Origin: Dickeya aquatica
GTDB lineage: Bacteria > Pseudomonadota > Gammaproteobacteria > Enterobacterales > Enterobacteriaceae
Assembly (NCBI RefSeq): GCF_900095885.1
Contig: NZ_LT615367.1
Span: 2,852,001 to 2,916,000 of the forward strand
Reading direction: 5' to 3'
Length of the DNA stretch: 64,000 bases
The notes under the pieces were generated by a model. The model saw only the letters and a program-made list of their open reading frames with translations. It did no database searches and was not told the origin of the DNA. The position numbers were made by a program, and so were the translations under genes. Shown in pieces: positions 1 to 8,886 of this stretch (the stretch's first letter is position 1; every line of letters starts with the position of its first letter).

Positions 1-155
1 TGCTGTGCCGCCCGCTGCAAGCGCTGAATATGTCGCTCCAGCCAGACGATACGCCCATGAACGACGCGGGCCGTTGTAAAACAGCCATCGCCAAACTGTA
101 CGCTGCGATCCGAAACCGGCAGGAACTGCTCCGCTTTACCGTTAATCCACCACAT
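1..155 (-). CDS. pabC: Aminodeoxychorismate lyase PabC, N-terminal part
   Basis: Partial gene: only the first 51 codons are in the window. On the minus strand the ATG at 153-155 is preceded by a GAGGGG ribosome site and gives a protein starting MWWINGKAEQFLPVSD, followed by the motif FGDGCFTTARV typical of the fold-type IV PLP enzyme PabC. The enzyme converts 4-amino-4-deoxychorismate to p-aminobenzoate and pyruvate in folate synthesis. It lies downstream of fabF in the same direction, as in E. coli, but a strong terminator separates the two, so it may depend partly on readthrough or its own promoter. Confidence 0.9.
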   Translation of the reverse strand, partial: MWWINGKAEQFLPVSDRSVQFGDGCFTTARVVHGRIVWLERHIQRLQRAAQ

Positions 156-232
156 TATCGCCCCTCACCGCCCACACGTGCCCGCCGGACAGGATGTCGC
201 CTGCTCCTGCGACCTGCTGATATGCGTCAGAC

Positions 233-261
233 AAAAAAAAGCCCGGCATAACCGGGCTTTT
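233..261 (-). terminator. Rho-independent terminator after fabF
   Basis: A GCCCGG/CCGGGC stem (241-257) with a 5-base loop is flanked by an A-run on one side and a T-run on the other. Read on the minus strand it ends in eight T residues, so it is a good intrinsic terminator for the fab operon, 15 bases past the fabF stop. Confidence 0.9.
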
Positions 262-275
262 CAAGATGAACCACA

Positions 276-1517
276 TCAGACCTTACGAAACACCACGGAA
301 CCGTTGGTGCCACCGAAGCCAAACGAGTTACACAGCGTGTATTCCAGGTTGCTAACCTGACGTGCCTCGTGAGGCACAAAATCCAGATCACATCCCTCAT
401 CCGGGTTATCCAGATTAATCGTCGGCGGAACGGCGTTATCACGCAATGCCAAAATACTGAAAATCGACTCTATCGCACCCGCCGCACCTAACAGGTGGCC
501 GGTCATGGATTTGGTGGAGCTGACCATCACGCGAGAGGCATCAGCACCGAACACCGACTTCACCGCCTGCGTTTCTGCTTTATCCCCTACCGGGGTCGAT
601 GTACCGTGCGCATTGATATAACCAACCTGCCCGGTGGTAATACCCGCATCGCGTAGCGCATTGACCATCGCCAGCGCCGCGCCAGAACCGTCTTCCGGTG
701 GAGAGGTCATATGATAGGCATCGCTGCTCATACCAAAACCAACGATTTCGGCATAAATTTTTGCCCCACGTTTTTTGGCATGCTCATATTCTTCCAGCAC
801 CAGGATACCGGCACCATCTCCCAGCACAAAACCGTCACGATCTTTATCCCACGGGCGACTTGCCGCCTGCGGATTATCATTACGGGTTGACAAGGCACGA
901 GCGGCACCGAACCCACCTACACCTAACGGGGTACTGGCTTTCTCTGCGCCACCGGCCAACATAACATCGGCATCGTTATACGCAATAATGCGTGCAGCAT
1001 GGCCGATGTTATGCACACCAGATGTACAGGCAGTAGCAATAGAAATGGTTGGGCCACGCAGGTTAAACATAATGCTTAGATGACCTGCGACCATATTCAC
1101 GATAGTTGAAGGCACAAAGAATGGACTGATTTTACGCGGGCCACCATGCACCAGCGCGCTATGGTTTTCCTCAATCAGCCCCAGACCACCAATACCCGAC
1201 CCGATAGCGGCTCCGATACGGCCCGCATTCTCAGGCGTGACTTCAAGGCCAGAATCCTGCATAGCCTGAACGCCTGCTGCAATTCCGTATTGAATAAAGG
1301 CATCCATCTTGCGCGCTTCTTTGCGCGAGATGAAATCTTCACTGTTAAAGTCCTTTACTAAGCCAGCAAAACGCGTTGCATAGACACTAGTATCGAAATG
1401 GTCAATCAAGCTGATACCACTCTGACCGGCAAGCAGAGCATTCCAGGTTGACTCTACTGTGTTGCCGACAGGAGATAACATGCCAAGACCAGTCACAACT
1501 ACTCGACGCTTAGACAC
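276..1517 (-). CDS. fabF: 3-oxoacyl-ACP synthase II FabF
   Basis: 413-residue KAS II condensing enzyme that extends acyl-ACP with malonyl-ACP in type II fatty acid synthesis; in E. coli it controls temperature-dependent cis-vaccenate formation. The nucleophile Cys164 sits in ATACTSG. The two active-site histidines are in [12 protein letters not shown] and [13 protein letters not shown], and the C-terminal NSFGFGGTN loop is present. Length equals the family norm. The start is GTG at 1515-1517, chosen because CTGGAGG lies 6 bases upstream and the sequence [10 protein letters not shown] aligns with the family. It is the last gene of the fab cluster and is separated from acpP by 81 bases. Confidence 0.97.
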   Translation of the reverse strand: MSKRRVVVTGLGMLSPVGNTVESTWNALLAGQSGISLIDHFDTSVYATRFAGLVKDFNSEDFISRKEARKMDAFIQYGIAAGVQAMQDSGLEVTPENAGRIGAAIGSGIGGLGLIEENHSALVHGGPRKISPFFVPSTIVNMVAGHLSIMFNLRGPTISIATACTSGVHNIGHAARIIAYNDADVMLAGGAEKASTPLGVGGFGAARALSTRNDNPQAASRPWDKDRDGFVLGDGAGILVLEEYEHAKKRGAKIYAEIVGFGMSSDAYHMTSPPEDGSGAALAMVNALRDAGITTGQVGYINAHGTSTPVGDKAETQAVKSVFGADASRVMVSSTKSMTGHLLGAAGAIESIFSILALRDNAVPPTINLDNPDEGCDLDFVPHEARQVSNLEYTLCNSFGFGGTNGSVVFRKV

Positions 1518-1598
1518 GCTTATCCTCCAGGGAGGGAAAAAATGATTCTGAGGTAGAAGAAAACTTAGGCGGTCGGACGACCGCCTAGATATGTCCGA

Positions 1599-1835
1599 TT
1601 ACTGCTGATTAGCCTGAATGAAATCAATAGCTGCCTGAACAGTTGTGATTTTTTCAGCTTCTTCGTCTGGGATCTCGGTATCGAATTCTTCTTCCAATGC
1701 CATTACCAGTTCAACAGTGTCAAGAGAATCAGCGCCCAGGTCATCAACGAAAGAGGCATTGTTCACGACTTCTTCCGGCTTAACACCCAGCTGTTCAACG
1801 ATGATTTTCTTAACGCGTTCTTCGATAGTGCTCAT
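1599..1835 (-). CDS. acpP: Acyl carrier protein AcpP
   Basis: 78-residue central acyl carrier of fatty acid, lipid A and phospholipid synthesis. The motif [12 protein letters not shown] carries the phosphopantetheine serine (Ser37 counting Met1), and the protein is highly acidic with the usual four-helix pattern. The C-terminus ANQQ differs from the E. coli tail I remember. It lies between fabG and fabF. The 154-base gap to fabG probably holds an extra acpP promoter, as expected for such an abundant protein. It should not be confused with the second, divergent ACP at 50767-51003, which serves the flagellin island. Confidence 0.98.
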   Translation of the reverse strand: MSTIEERVKKIIVEQLGVKPEEVVNNASFVDDLGADSLDTVELVMALEEEFDTEIPDEEAEKITTVQAAIDFIQANQQ

Positions 1836-1989
1836 ACTCTTAAATTTCCTATCAAAACTCGCTTTCGCGATGGTTTTCGTAGTGTATAAAATGTTGAAAA
1901 AGATGCAACAAAATCAAGACTGGTCGAACCAAGATTTTGTGCTTTTTGCAGTTTTCGCTGCAAATTAACGCAGATTACGGTGGTACTCG

Positions 1990-2724
1990 TTAGATCATAT
2001 ACATGCCACCATTGACATGCAATGTTTCACCGGTAATGTAACCCGCCTCATCAGAGGCTAAAAACGCCACAGCACTGGCGATCTCTTTGGCATCACCCAA
2101 ACGGCTGGCAGGAACATTCGCCAAAATGCCCGCCCGCTGTTCTTCTGTCAATGCCCGCGTCATATCGGTTTCAATAAAACCCGGTGCCACTACGTTCACC
2201 GTAATGCCACGCGACGCCACTTCCTGAGCCAGAGATTTACTAAAACCAACCAGACCCGCCTTGGCGGCAGCATAATTCGCCTGCCCGGCATTGCCACGAG
2301 AGCCAATGACCGAACCAACGGTAACAATGCGTCCAAACCGTTTTTTCATCATAGCGCGTAATACCGCTTTCGACAGACGGAAAACGGAACTCAGGTTGGT
2401 ATCCAGCACTTCCTGCCAGGCGTCATCTTTCATACGCAGCATCAAGTCATCACGGGTAATACCGGCATTGTTCACCAGAATATCAATATCCCCAAACGTT
2501 TCTTTGATGCTGGCTAATACGCTCTCGATAGACGCGCTATCGGTCACGTTTAATGCATAGCCTTTGCCCTTCGGGCCCAGCCACTCGCTGATATCCGCAG
2601 CGCCTTTCTCACTGGTTGCCGTACCGATAACAGTCGCCCCACGGGCAGCCAACGTTTCAGCAATTGCACGACCAATGCCACGACTCGCGCCCGTCACCAG
2701 GGCAATTTTTCCATCAAAACTCAT
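1990..2724 (-). CDS. fabG: 3-oxoacyl-ACP reductase FabG
   Basis: NADPH-dependent short-chain dehydrogenase that reduces 3-oxoacyl-ACP. The cofactor motif TGASRGIG is at residues 11-18, NNAG at 85-88, and the catalytic triad is Ser138, Tyr151 and Lys155 (YAAAK). I start at the ATG at 2722-2724 (MSFDGKIALV), which gives 244 residues, the usual FabG length, with GGTGAAG a few bases upstream. An in-frame GTG nine bases earlier overlaps that ribosome site and is unlikely. It is 14 bases after fabD, so the two are co-translated. Confidence 0.97.
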   Translation of the reverse strand: MSFDGKIALVTGASRGIGRAIAETLAARGATVIGTATSEKGAADISEWLGPKGKGYALNVTDSASIESVLASIKETFGDIDILVNNAGITRDDLMLRMKDDAWQEVLDTNLSSVFRLSKAVLRAMMKKRFGRIVTVGSVIGSRGNAGQANYAAAKAGLVGFSKSLAQEVASRGITVNVVAPGFIETDMTRALTEEQRAGILANVPASRLGDAKEIASAVAFLASDEAGYITGETLHVNGGMYMI

Positions 2725-2738
2725 TATCTTCACCGTTT

Positions 2739-3668
2739 TTACTGTTCAAGCGCTGCGGATAAGGAAGCAGGATCATTAATCGCTGTTGCCGTGAGACTAT
2801 CAACGATGCGTTTAGTCAGCCCGGTCAACACTTTGCCAGGGCCGACTTCCAGCAAGGTTGATACGCCCTGGGTTGAGATATATTCGACACACTCCGTCCA
2901 GCGAACCGGATTGTACAACTGACGTACCAGCGCGCTACGAATAGCTTGCGCAGAGGTTTCAACACGCACATCCACGTTATTTACCACCGGAATGGCTGGC
3001 GTATTAAAGGTAATATCCTCAAGCGCCAGAGCCAGTTTACGCGCAGCCGGTTCCATCAACGCACAATGAGAGGGCACGCTGACTGGCAACGGCAGCGCAC
3101 GTTTTGCACCAGCGGCTTTACAAGCCGCACCGGCGCGTTCTACCGCAGCTTTGTCGCCAGCGATAACCACCTGCCCCGGTGAATTAAAGTTGACTGGTGA
3201 TACCACCTGGCCCTGTGCCGCTTCAACGCAAGCCTGAGCGATAGAGGCGTTATCCAGACCAATAATCGCGTACATGGCCCCCGTTCCTTCTGGAACGGCT
3301 TCTTGCATTAATTTGCCACGCAACTCAACCAGGCTAACAGCCTGTTTGAAATCCATCACACCTGCACACACCAGCGCAGAGTATTCGCCCAGACTATGGC
3401 CGGACATCAATAACGGCAACGGCCCACCCTGCTGTTGCCAGACACGCCACAGCGCAACCGAAGCACACAACAGTGCAGGCTGGGTTTGCCAGGTTTTATT
3501 CAGTTCTTCTGCCGGCCCTTGCTGGACAAGCTGCCACACATCGTAGCCGAGTACCGAAGCGGCTTCATCAAAGGTTTCCTTGATAACCGGAAACTGTTCC
3601 GCCAGTTCAGCCAGCATCCCCACAGACTGGGAACCCTGACCGGGAAATACCATCGCAAATTGCGTCAT
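2739..3668 (-). CDS. fabD: Malonyl-CoA:ACP transacylase FabD
   Basis: 309 residues, the normal length. It transfers malonyl groups from CoA to ACP to supply the condensing enzymes. The N-terminal FPGQGSQ motif (residues 8-14) and the nucleophile elbow GHSLGEY with Ser92 are intact, and the catalytic histidine lies in VPSHCALM. It sits between fabH and fabG in the canonical order with short gaps, consistent with one operon. Confidence 0.97.
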   Translation of the reverse strand: MTQFAMVFPGQGSQSVGMLAELAEQFPVIKETFDEAASVLGYDVWQLVQQGPAEELNKTWQTQPALLCASVALWRVWQQQGGPLPLLMSGHSLGEYSALVCAGVMDFKQAVSLVELRGKLMQEAVPEGTGAMYAIIGLDNASIAQACVEAAQGQVVSPVNFNSPGQVVIAGDKAAVERAGAACKAAGAKRALPLPVSVPSHCALMEPAARKLALALEDITFNTPAIPVVNNVDVRVETSAQAIRSALVRQLYNPVRWTECVEYISTQGVSTLLEVGPGKVLTGLTKRIVDSLTATAINDPASLSAALEQ

Positions 3669-3687
3669 AGTAATAGGTCCTGAATAA

Positions 3688-4644
3688 TCAAAAACGAATC
3701 AGAGCAGAGCCCCAGGTGAAACCGCCACCAAACGCTTCCAGCAAAATCAGCTGGCCTCGCTGAATCCGACCGTCACGAACGGCTTCATCCAGCGCAGAGG
3801 GAACAGACGCCGCCGAGGTGTTGCCATGTCTGTCCAGCGTGACCACCACTTTATCCATCCCCATGGCGAGCTTTTTAGCCGTCGCGCTGATAATACGCAG
3901 GTTGGCCTGATGAGGAACCAGCCAGTCCAGCTCACTTTTATCCAAACCCGAGGCATCCAGCGTTTCTTCAACAATATGCGCCAGTTCCGTTACGGCCACT
4001 TTAAAGACTTCATTGCCTGCCATCGAGAGGTAGGCCGATTGCGACTCATGCTCATGGCGGTCGGCATATGGCAGTGCCAACAAACTGCCATAACGACCAT
4101 CTGCATGCAGATGTGTAGAGAGAATACCCGGTTCTTCCGAACGCCCGACTAATACGGCTCCGGCTGCATCACCAAACAGAATTAATGTGCCTCTGTCTTC
4201 AGGATTCAACGTTCTTGACAGGGTATCGGAGCCAATCACCAGCGCGTAGTCTACCGCTCCGTTTTTTACATATTGGTCAGCGACACTAAGCGCATAAGTA
4301 AAGCCCGCACAGGCGGCCGCAAGATCAAAGGCTATCGTATCCTTGATCCCCAACATCTGCTGGATCTGACAGGCTGAACTGGGAAACGCATGACTGGACG
4401 ACGTCGTGGCAACAATGATCAGTCCCACCTGTTCTTTGTCCACTCCCGCCATGTCGAGTGCATTCTGCGCAGCCCGGTAACCCATAGACGCAACATTCTC
4501 GTCAGGTGCGGCGATACGGCGTTCGCGAATACCGGTACGAGTGACTATCCACTCGTCCGACGTATCCACCATCTTCTCTAAATCAGCGTTCGTCCTGATT
4601 TGCGCGGGTAAATAACTGCCCGTTCCGATAATCTTTGTATACAT
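3688..4644 (-). CDS. fabH: 3-oxoacyl-ACP synthase III FabH
   Basis: 318-residue initiating condensing enzyme that joins acetyl-CoA and malonyl-ACP. The catalytic Cys112 lies in [11 protein letters not shown], the His and Asn of the triad are in VPHQANLRI and HGNTSAASV, and the C-terminal [13 protein letters not shown] is typical. It begins 6 bases after the plsX stop, which suggests translational coupling and links initiation of fatty acid synthesis with phospholipid acyltransfer. Confidence 0.97.
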   Translation of the reverse strand: MYTKIIGTGSYLPAQIRTNADLEKMVDTSDEWIVTRTGIRERRIAAPDENVASMGYRAAQNALDMAGVDKEQVGLIIVATTSSSHAFPSSACQIQQMLGIKDTIAFDLAAACAGFTYALSVADQYVKNGAVDYALVIGSDTLSRTLNPEDRGTLILFGDAAGAVLVGRSEEPGILSTHLHADGRYGSLLALPYADRHEHESQSAYLSMAGNEVFKVAVTELAHIVEETLDASGLDKSELDWLVPHQANLRIISATAKKLAMGMDKVVVTLDRHGNTSAASVPSALDEAVRDGRIQRGQLILLEAFGGGFTWGSALIRF

Positions 4645-4650
4645 GTACGC

Positions 4651-5697
4651 TTAGTCACTCTTGGGTAATACAGCCTTTAGTCGCGACGCAATCCTCTCGG
4701 GAAGTTGCCGCTGCACTGCCTGCACCGCCTGTTCAATGGCCATTGCAAACGCATTCTGATTCGCTGCACCGTGGCTTTTTATGACAGTTCCACGTAATCC
4801 TAACAGACATGCACCGTTATAGTGGTCAGGGTTCAGGTGCCCAAAGCGTTTTGCCAGACGTTTTTGTACCCAACGCCCTAAAAAACGCAACCACCACGAC
4901 CGTGTTTGTTGCCCGACACCCTTACCCGATGGCCCTTTTAGCAGGGACAAAAACATTCTCACTACACCTTCCAGGGTTTTTAATGTGACATTACCCACAA
5001 AACCGTCACAGACCATGACATCCGTTTTACCCGTCAGTAATTCATTACCTTCCAGATAGCCGATGTAGTGGATTGATGGCATCGCTTTTAGCTGTGCTGC
5101 GGCATCACGGATGCTGGCAAGCCCTTTCGTTTCTTCTTCACCAATATTGAGTAAAGCGACCCGTGGGTGTGCCAATCCAAGCACTTCCTCTGCCATGACA
5201 GCCCCCATCACGGCAAATTGCACCAGCATGGTGCTGCTACACGCCACATTCGCGCCCAAATCCAAAACAACACTTTTTCCATGCTGTTGATGCGGCAATA
5301 ATGTGACCAGTGCCGGGCGGTCAATCCCGTCAACGGGTTTGATCAGCAACGTTGCCAGCCCCATCAACACGCCGGTATTACCCGCACTCACACATGCCTG
5401 TGCCCGCCCGTCTCTGATTAACTCCAGGGCGATACGCATAGACGTACCCCGACTGGCGCGGATAGCCTGAGATGGGCGTGCATCACCCGCGATCACCGAT
5501 TCGGCAGGAACAATGTCCAAACGGGAAAGTAGGGAGAAATCGACTTTGGCAAGTAATGGGGTAAGCGCGGAAGGATCACCCACCAATAAAAGATGGAGAT
5601 CTGGATTAGAAGCCAGTGCCTGCAATGATGCAGGCACTGTGACGCAGGGACCAAAATCCCCGCCCATTGCATCTAACGCCAAGGTTAGGCGCGTCAA
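4651..5697 (-). CDS. plsX: Phosphate acyltransferase PlsX
   Basis: 348-residue enzyme that makes acyl-phosphate from acyl-ACP for PlsY-dependent glycerol-3-phosphate acylation. The start [17 protein letters not shown] contains the family signature DAMGGD; later motifs are [10 protein letters not shown] and [12 protein letters not shown] peripheral membrane association is known for the family. It lies between rpmF and fabH, the conserved arrangement that couples ribosome and membrane synthesis. Confidence 0.96.
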   Translation of the reverse strand: MTRLTLALDAMGGDFGPCVTVPASLQALASNPDLHLLLVGDPSALTPLLAKVDFSLLSRLDIVPAESVIAGDARPSQAIRASRGTSMRIALELIRDGRAQACVSAGNTGVLMGLATLLIKPVDGIDRPALVTLLPHQQHGKSVVLDLGANVACSSTMLVQFAVMGAVMAEEVLGLAHPRVALLNIGEEETKGLASIRDAAAQLKAMPSIHYIGYLEGNELLTGKTDVMVCDGFVGNVTLKTLEGVVRMFLSLLKGPSGKGVGQQTRSWWLRFLGRWVQKRLAKRFGHLNPDHYNGACLLGLRGTVIKSHGAANQNAFAMAIEQAVQAVQRQLPERIASRLKAVLPKSD

Positions 5698-5723
5698 AGT
5701 TTTTCCTTGCTAAATCGCAGGAA

Positions 5724-5894
5724 TTACTTAGCGATAACCTTGCGACCGCGGTAGTAGCCATCCGCAGTGACGTGGTGACGCAGATGCGTTTCGCCAGAAA
5801 CTTTATCTACGGATACAGCGGAAGTGGTCAGCGCATCGTGAGCACGACGCATACCACGCTTGGAACGGCTAGGTTTATTCTGTTGTACGGCCAT
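5724..5894 (-). CDS. rpmF: 50S ribosomal protein bL32
   Basis: 56-residue basic protein beginning [17 protein letters not shown] and ending [11 protein letters not shown], unmistakably bL32. It is short enough to escape a long-ORF scan, so I read it directly from the minus strand (ATG at 5892-5894, stop at 5724-5726). A clear AAGGAGTAAGGTCC region precedes the start. It is one residue shorter than the E. coli protein as I recall it. It is cotranscribed with yceD upstream (16-base gap) and plsX downstream. Confidence 0.97.
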   Translation of the reverse strand: MAVQQNKPSRSKRGMRRAHDALTTSAVSVDKVSGETHLRHHVTADGYYRGRKVIAK

Positions 5895-5910
5895 GGACCT
5901 TACTCCTTAA

Positions 5911-6432
5911 TTACTTACGCTTTAAACTGGCTAATACGGCAAATGGATTCGGTTTTTCCGCCTCGGCGGGCAACTGACCAAACACCATATCCGCTTCGGA
6001 CACTTCACAGTGTTCAGAATCATGCACCGGTGCAATAGGCAAAGAGAGGATTAACTCATCTTCGATCATTGCCAGCAAATCAACCTCGCCAAATTCATTG
6101 ACTTCGACAGGCTCATATGCTTCCGGCAACGCTTCGGCCTGCTCATCATTGATGACCGGGCTAAAACAGAACGAGGTGTGCACATGATGTTCGAAAGACT
6201 TGCCACAGCGCTGACACCGTAACGTCACCATTACGTCAGCCTGTCCGTCAATCACTGCCAGCCTTTGACTGTCAATGCCAAACGATAGCGTCGCGTTTAC
6301 ATCGCTGTCCACACTCACCACTGACTCGGCAACACGCATCACCTGTTCAGCGGCATAGACACCAACATAATCTAAACGCTTTTGAGCAGTGCGAACCGCA
6401 TCAAGGGTTAAGGGTAATTTTACCTTTTGCAT
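5911..6432 (-). CDS. yceD: 23S rRNA accumulation protein YceD (DUF177)
   Basis: 173 residues, matching the E. coli length. The protein belongs to the DUF177 family, whose members are linked to 23S rRNA accumulation. A CQRCGKSF motif in the middle and a cysteine in HDSEHCEV near the C-terminus could bind metal, and the C-terminal half is strongly acidic. It is the first gene of the rpmF-plsX-fab operon, so its promoters should lie in 6433-6682. Confidence 0.92.
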   Translation of the reverse strand: MQKVKLPLTLDAVRTAQKRLDYVGVYAAEQVMRVAESVVSVDSDVNATLSFGIDSQRLAVIDGQADVMVTLRCQRCGKSFEHHVHTSFCFSPVINDEQAEALPEAYEPVEVNEFGEVDLLAMIEDELILSLPIAPVHDSEHCEVSEADMVFGQLPAEAEKPNPFAVLASLKRK

Positions 6433-6682
6433 AGGGCGCGCATATTAACGTCGTAACGACGGAGAGTCAAAGAAAAAGGTGGTCAAGCGCGGACTTTCCC
6501 GAAAATTTACTGTCGGCCACCTCGATTGGCTTCCAGAGCACAGTAAAGTTTAAAATGCATTTCTTGATTACACCCTACTCCTCCTGCACCAGGTTGCAGG
6601 GATCACGATTTTGTGGCGCGCTATCCAGCGATGACATAGCTCATCGCGCCACAGCGTGGGAGATTACCGAGGCTAACATATA
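6433..6682. promoter_or_regulatory. Divergent yceD/maf intergenic region with inverted repeat
   Basis: 250 bases between the divergent yceD and maf genes. TGTGGCGCG (6612-6620) and CGCGCCACA (6645-6653) form a perfect 9-base inverted repeat, enclosing a second dyad GCGATGA/TCATCGC. A smaller CCTGCA/TGCAGG hairpin is at 6583-6600. In E. coli an sRNA (SraB) is encoded at the equivalent position, so a transcript here is possible, but I cannot show one. Promoters for both operons must lie here. Confidence 0.45.
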
Positions 6683-7267
6683 ATGTATCCGTTGGTGCTT
6701 GCATCCACCTCACCTTATCGACAGGCATTACTGCGCAAACTTGGCCTGCCTTTTCTTTGTGCGCCCCCCAATACCGATGAAACACCGATAGCAGATGAAC
6801 GCGCCTGCGACCTGGTTCAGCGGCTGGCCACCGATAAAGCACGGGCGCTGGCTAACGACTACCCTCATCATCTGATCATTGGCTGCGACCAGGTTTGCGT
6901 GCTGGCAGGCAACATCACCGGTAAACCACATACCAGAGAGAATGCGCTTCGCCAGTTACGTCTCGCCAGTGGCAACTGCGTCACTTTTTATACCGGACTG
7001 ACGCTGTTTAACAGTGCGACAGACCGGCTGCAATCTGTTGTCGAACCGTTTGAGGTCTATTTTCGCCCGCTCAGTTCAGCGGAAATAGAGCACTATGTTG
7101 ATACCGACACCCCTTTTGACTGCGCCGGCAGTTTTAAAAGCGAAGGGCTTGGTATCACGTTGTTTGACCGGTTGGTCGGGCGTGACCCAAATACGCTGAT
7201 TGGACTTCCGCTCATAGCATTGCTGGCATTGTTACGTGATGAAGGTGTTAACCCGTTACGGCCTTAA
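6683..7267 (+). CDS. yceF: Maf/YceF nucleotide pyrophosphatase
   Basis: 194-residue Maf-family protein ([17 protein letters not shown]). Family members hydrolyse non-canonical or modified nucleoside triphosphates; the YceF branch is described as acting on 7-methyl-GTP. Conserved elements visible are the SxSPYR start, DETP, the IGCDQV motif with its acidic residue, GKP and the SFKSEGLG loop. It is transcribed away from yceD and converges on rluC, with a hairpin between them. Confidence 0.93.
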   Translation: MYPLVLASTSPYRQALLRKLGLPFLCAPPNTDETPIADERACDLVQRLATDKARALANDYPHHLIIGCDQVCVLAGNITGKPHTRENALRQLRLASGNCVTFYTGLTLFNSATDRLQSVVEPFEVYFRPLSSAEIEHYVDTDTPFDCAGSFKSEGLGITLFDRLVGRDPNTLIGLPLIALLALLRDEGVNPLRP

Positions 7268-7303
7268 TCCGCCCGGGCACGTCCTCAGATCAACCTGATA
7301 ACC

Positions 7304-7333
7304 ACAAGCCCTGAATCGTCACCCAGGGCTTGT
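7304..7333. terminator. Hairpin between convergent maf and rluC
   Basis: A perfect 10-base stem ACAAGCCCTG/CAGGGCTTGT with a 10-base loop lies between the maf stop and the rluC stop. It has only a weak T-rich tail, so it is probably a bidirectional terminator of modest strength. Confidence 0.6.
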
Positions 7334-7351
7334 GTTATCCATCACTGAGCG

Positions 7352-8308
7352 TTATTGCTGGCGCTGACGTAATGCGTTCAGGCAATAGCGCAGCATGGGG
7401 TCGAGCGGCGCTTCGATACGCATGGTTTCGCCGCTGTGGGGGTGCTCAAAACGCAATGCCTGAGCGTGAAGAAACAAACGGTTGAGCCTGGTATCTACCA
7501 GTTGTGTATCAAAATCACGATCGCCATAGCGGTCATCAAACGCGATAGGATGACCGGCATATTGCGCATGTACGCGAATCTGATGGGTTCGGCCGGTCAC
7601 CGGGCTGGCTCGCACCAGTGTGGCACAGTCAAAGCGCTCTTCTACTTTAAACAACGTCTCAGACGGCTTACCTTCACTGTTGACACGCACAATGCGCTCA
7701 CCACTTTGTAATATATTTTTCAGCAGTGGGGCCTGAACCGTTTTACAGTGTGATTGCCACTGCCCTCGGACTAACGCCAGATAATCTTTTTGCATTCCTT
7801 TGCCACGCAATTGCTCATGCAGTGAGCGCAGCGCCGAGCGTTTTTTCGCCACCAGCAACACGCCTGAAGTATCACGATCCAGGCGATGCACTAATTCCAG
7901 AAAGCGCGCGTCCGGGCGAAGTGCTCTCAAACCTTCAATCACCCCAAAGCTCAGCCCGCTTCCGCCGTGGACCGCTGTCCCTGAAGGCTTATTAAGAATT
8001 AACAAATAGTCGTCTTCAAATAAAATGCACTCAGCCAGCGCAGAAACTTTCCCCAGACTGGCTGAGACTGGAGCATCTTCACGTTCTGCCTGTCGGACAG
8101 GGGGAATGCGTAATTCATCACCATCAAGCAATTTATATTCAGGCTTAACGCGCTTTTTGTTAACCCGCACCTCGCCTTTACGCAAGATGCGATAAATCAT
8201 GCTTTTTGGCACACCTTTCAGTCTGGTGCGCAAAAAGTTGTCGATTCGCTGACCAGATTCCTCGGCGGAAATTGTCAGAAACTGTACGGTTGGGTTCTCT
8301 GTTTTCAT
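7352..8308 (-). CDS. rluC: 23S rRNA pseudouridine synthase RluC
   Basis: 318 residues. An N-terminal S4-like RNA-binding domain (about 18-80) precedes the RluA-type catalytic domain with HRLDRDTSG, in which Asp144 is the catalytic aspartate. The E. coli enzyme makes pseudouridine 955, 2504 and 2580 in 23S rRNA. It is divergent from rne across a 578-base gap, as in E. coli. Confidence 0.96.
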   Translation of the reverse strand: MKTENPTVQFLTISAEESGQRIDNFLRTRLKGVPKSMIYRILRKGEVRVNKKRVKPEYKLLDGDELRIPPVRQAEREDAPVSASLGKVSALAECILFEDDYLLILNKPSGTAVHGGSGLSFGVIEGLRALRPDARFLELVHRLDRDTSGVLLVAKKRSALRSLHEQLRGKGMQKDYLALVRGQWQSHCKTVQAPLLKNILQSGERIVRVNSEGKPSETLFKVEERFDCATLVRASPVTGRTHQIRVHAQYAGHPIAFDDRYGDRDFDTQLVDTRLNRLFLHAQALRFEHPHSGETMRIEAPLDPMLRYCLNALRQRQQ

Positions 8309-8520
8309 GAAGGCGAATTTTAAAGAGCACTCACCGATAGCGCCACATCTTTTTCTATGCTTAACTGTCAGTCTGACTTATGAAGATGACGTTGCTGCAA
8401 TGACTCACTCTGTCATTAGCATCAAGATGCGTCAGTTTGATTAAAAACAGCACAATAATCTTCATATTGGCAGGCAGTCACCTTGCTATTGATGTATCAG
8501 CAATGGAATAATGCTTTGGC

Positions 8521-8886
8521 TTTCCGTGCTGATTTCCGATAAAACAAGGGAAATTGCGGAATTATTATCTTTGCCGGATTACTCATAAACGCAGCAATGG
8601 CGTAAGACGTATTGAATAATCAGGCAGTTAGCGAGCTGTGGTTGACAGCTTGGCCGGCATATGGAATCAGATCTGGCAACGTATTTTCAGAAGCTATTCC
8701 CGCAGTAAATGCGCTGTATTCCATCAGGAAATACAGGCTACCGAAACATGCGCCTCTATGCAGGCGACAACCGTGAGGTTGACGCACCTGCGATAAGACA
8801 CGAGGCCATCGGTCCCCTCCGGTCACGCACCGCGTTCACCCGCTGCTCTTATCAATAATGCAAGTAAAAATAACGAGTTAAGTACG
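8521..8886 (+). ncRNA. rne 5' UTR autoregulatory element (rne5-like)
   Basis: The 578-base rluC/rne gap contains a leader that I recognise from the E. coli rne 5' UTR. Blocks such as GCAGCAATGGCGTAAGACG (8591-8609), CAGGCAGTTAGCG (about 8621-8633), ACCGTGAGGTTGACG and ACACGAGGCCATCGGT (8795-8811) are conserved. An upstream hairpin with TTCCG and CGGAA arms lies at about 8522-8558. In E. coli this leader is cleaved by RNase E itself and adjusts rne mRNA stability. The exact 5' end is inferred; a promoter should lie just upstream, near 8485-8515. Confidence 0.75.

Noticed and set aside
30..251. Plus-strand ORF over the pabC start
   Set aside because: It is antisense to pabC, lacks a ribosome site and crosses the fabF terminator region.
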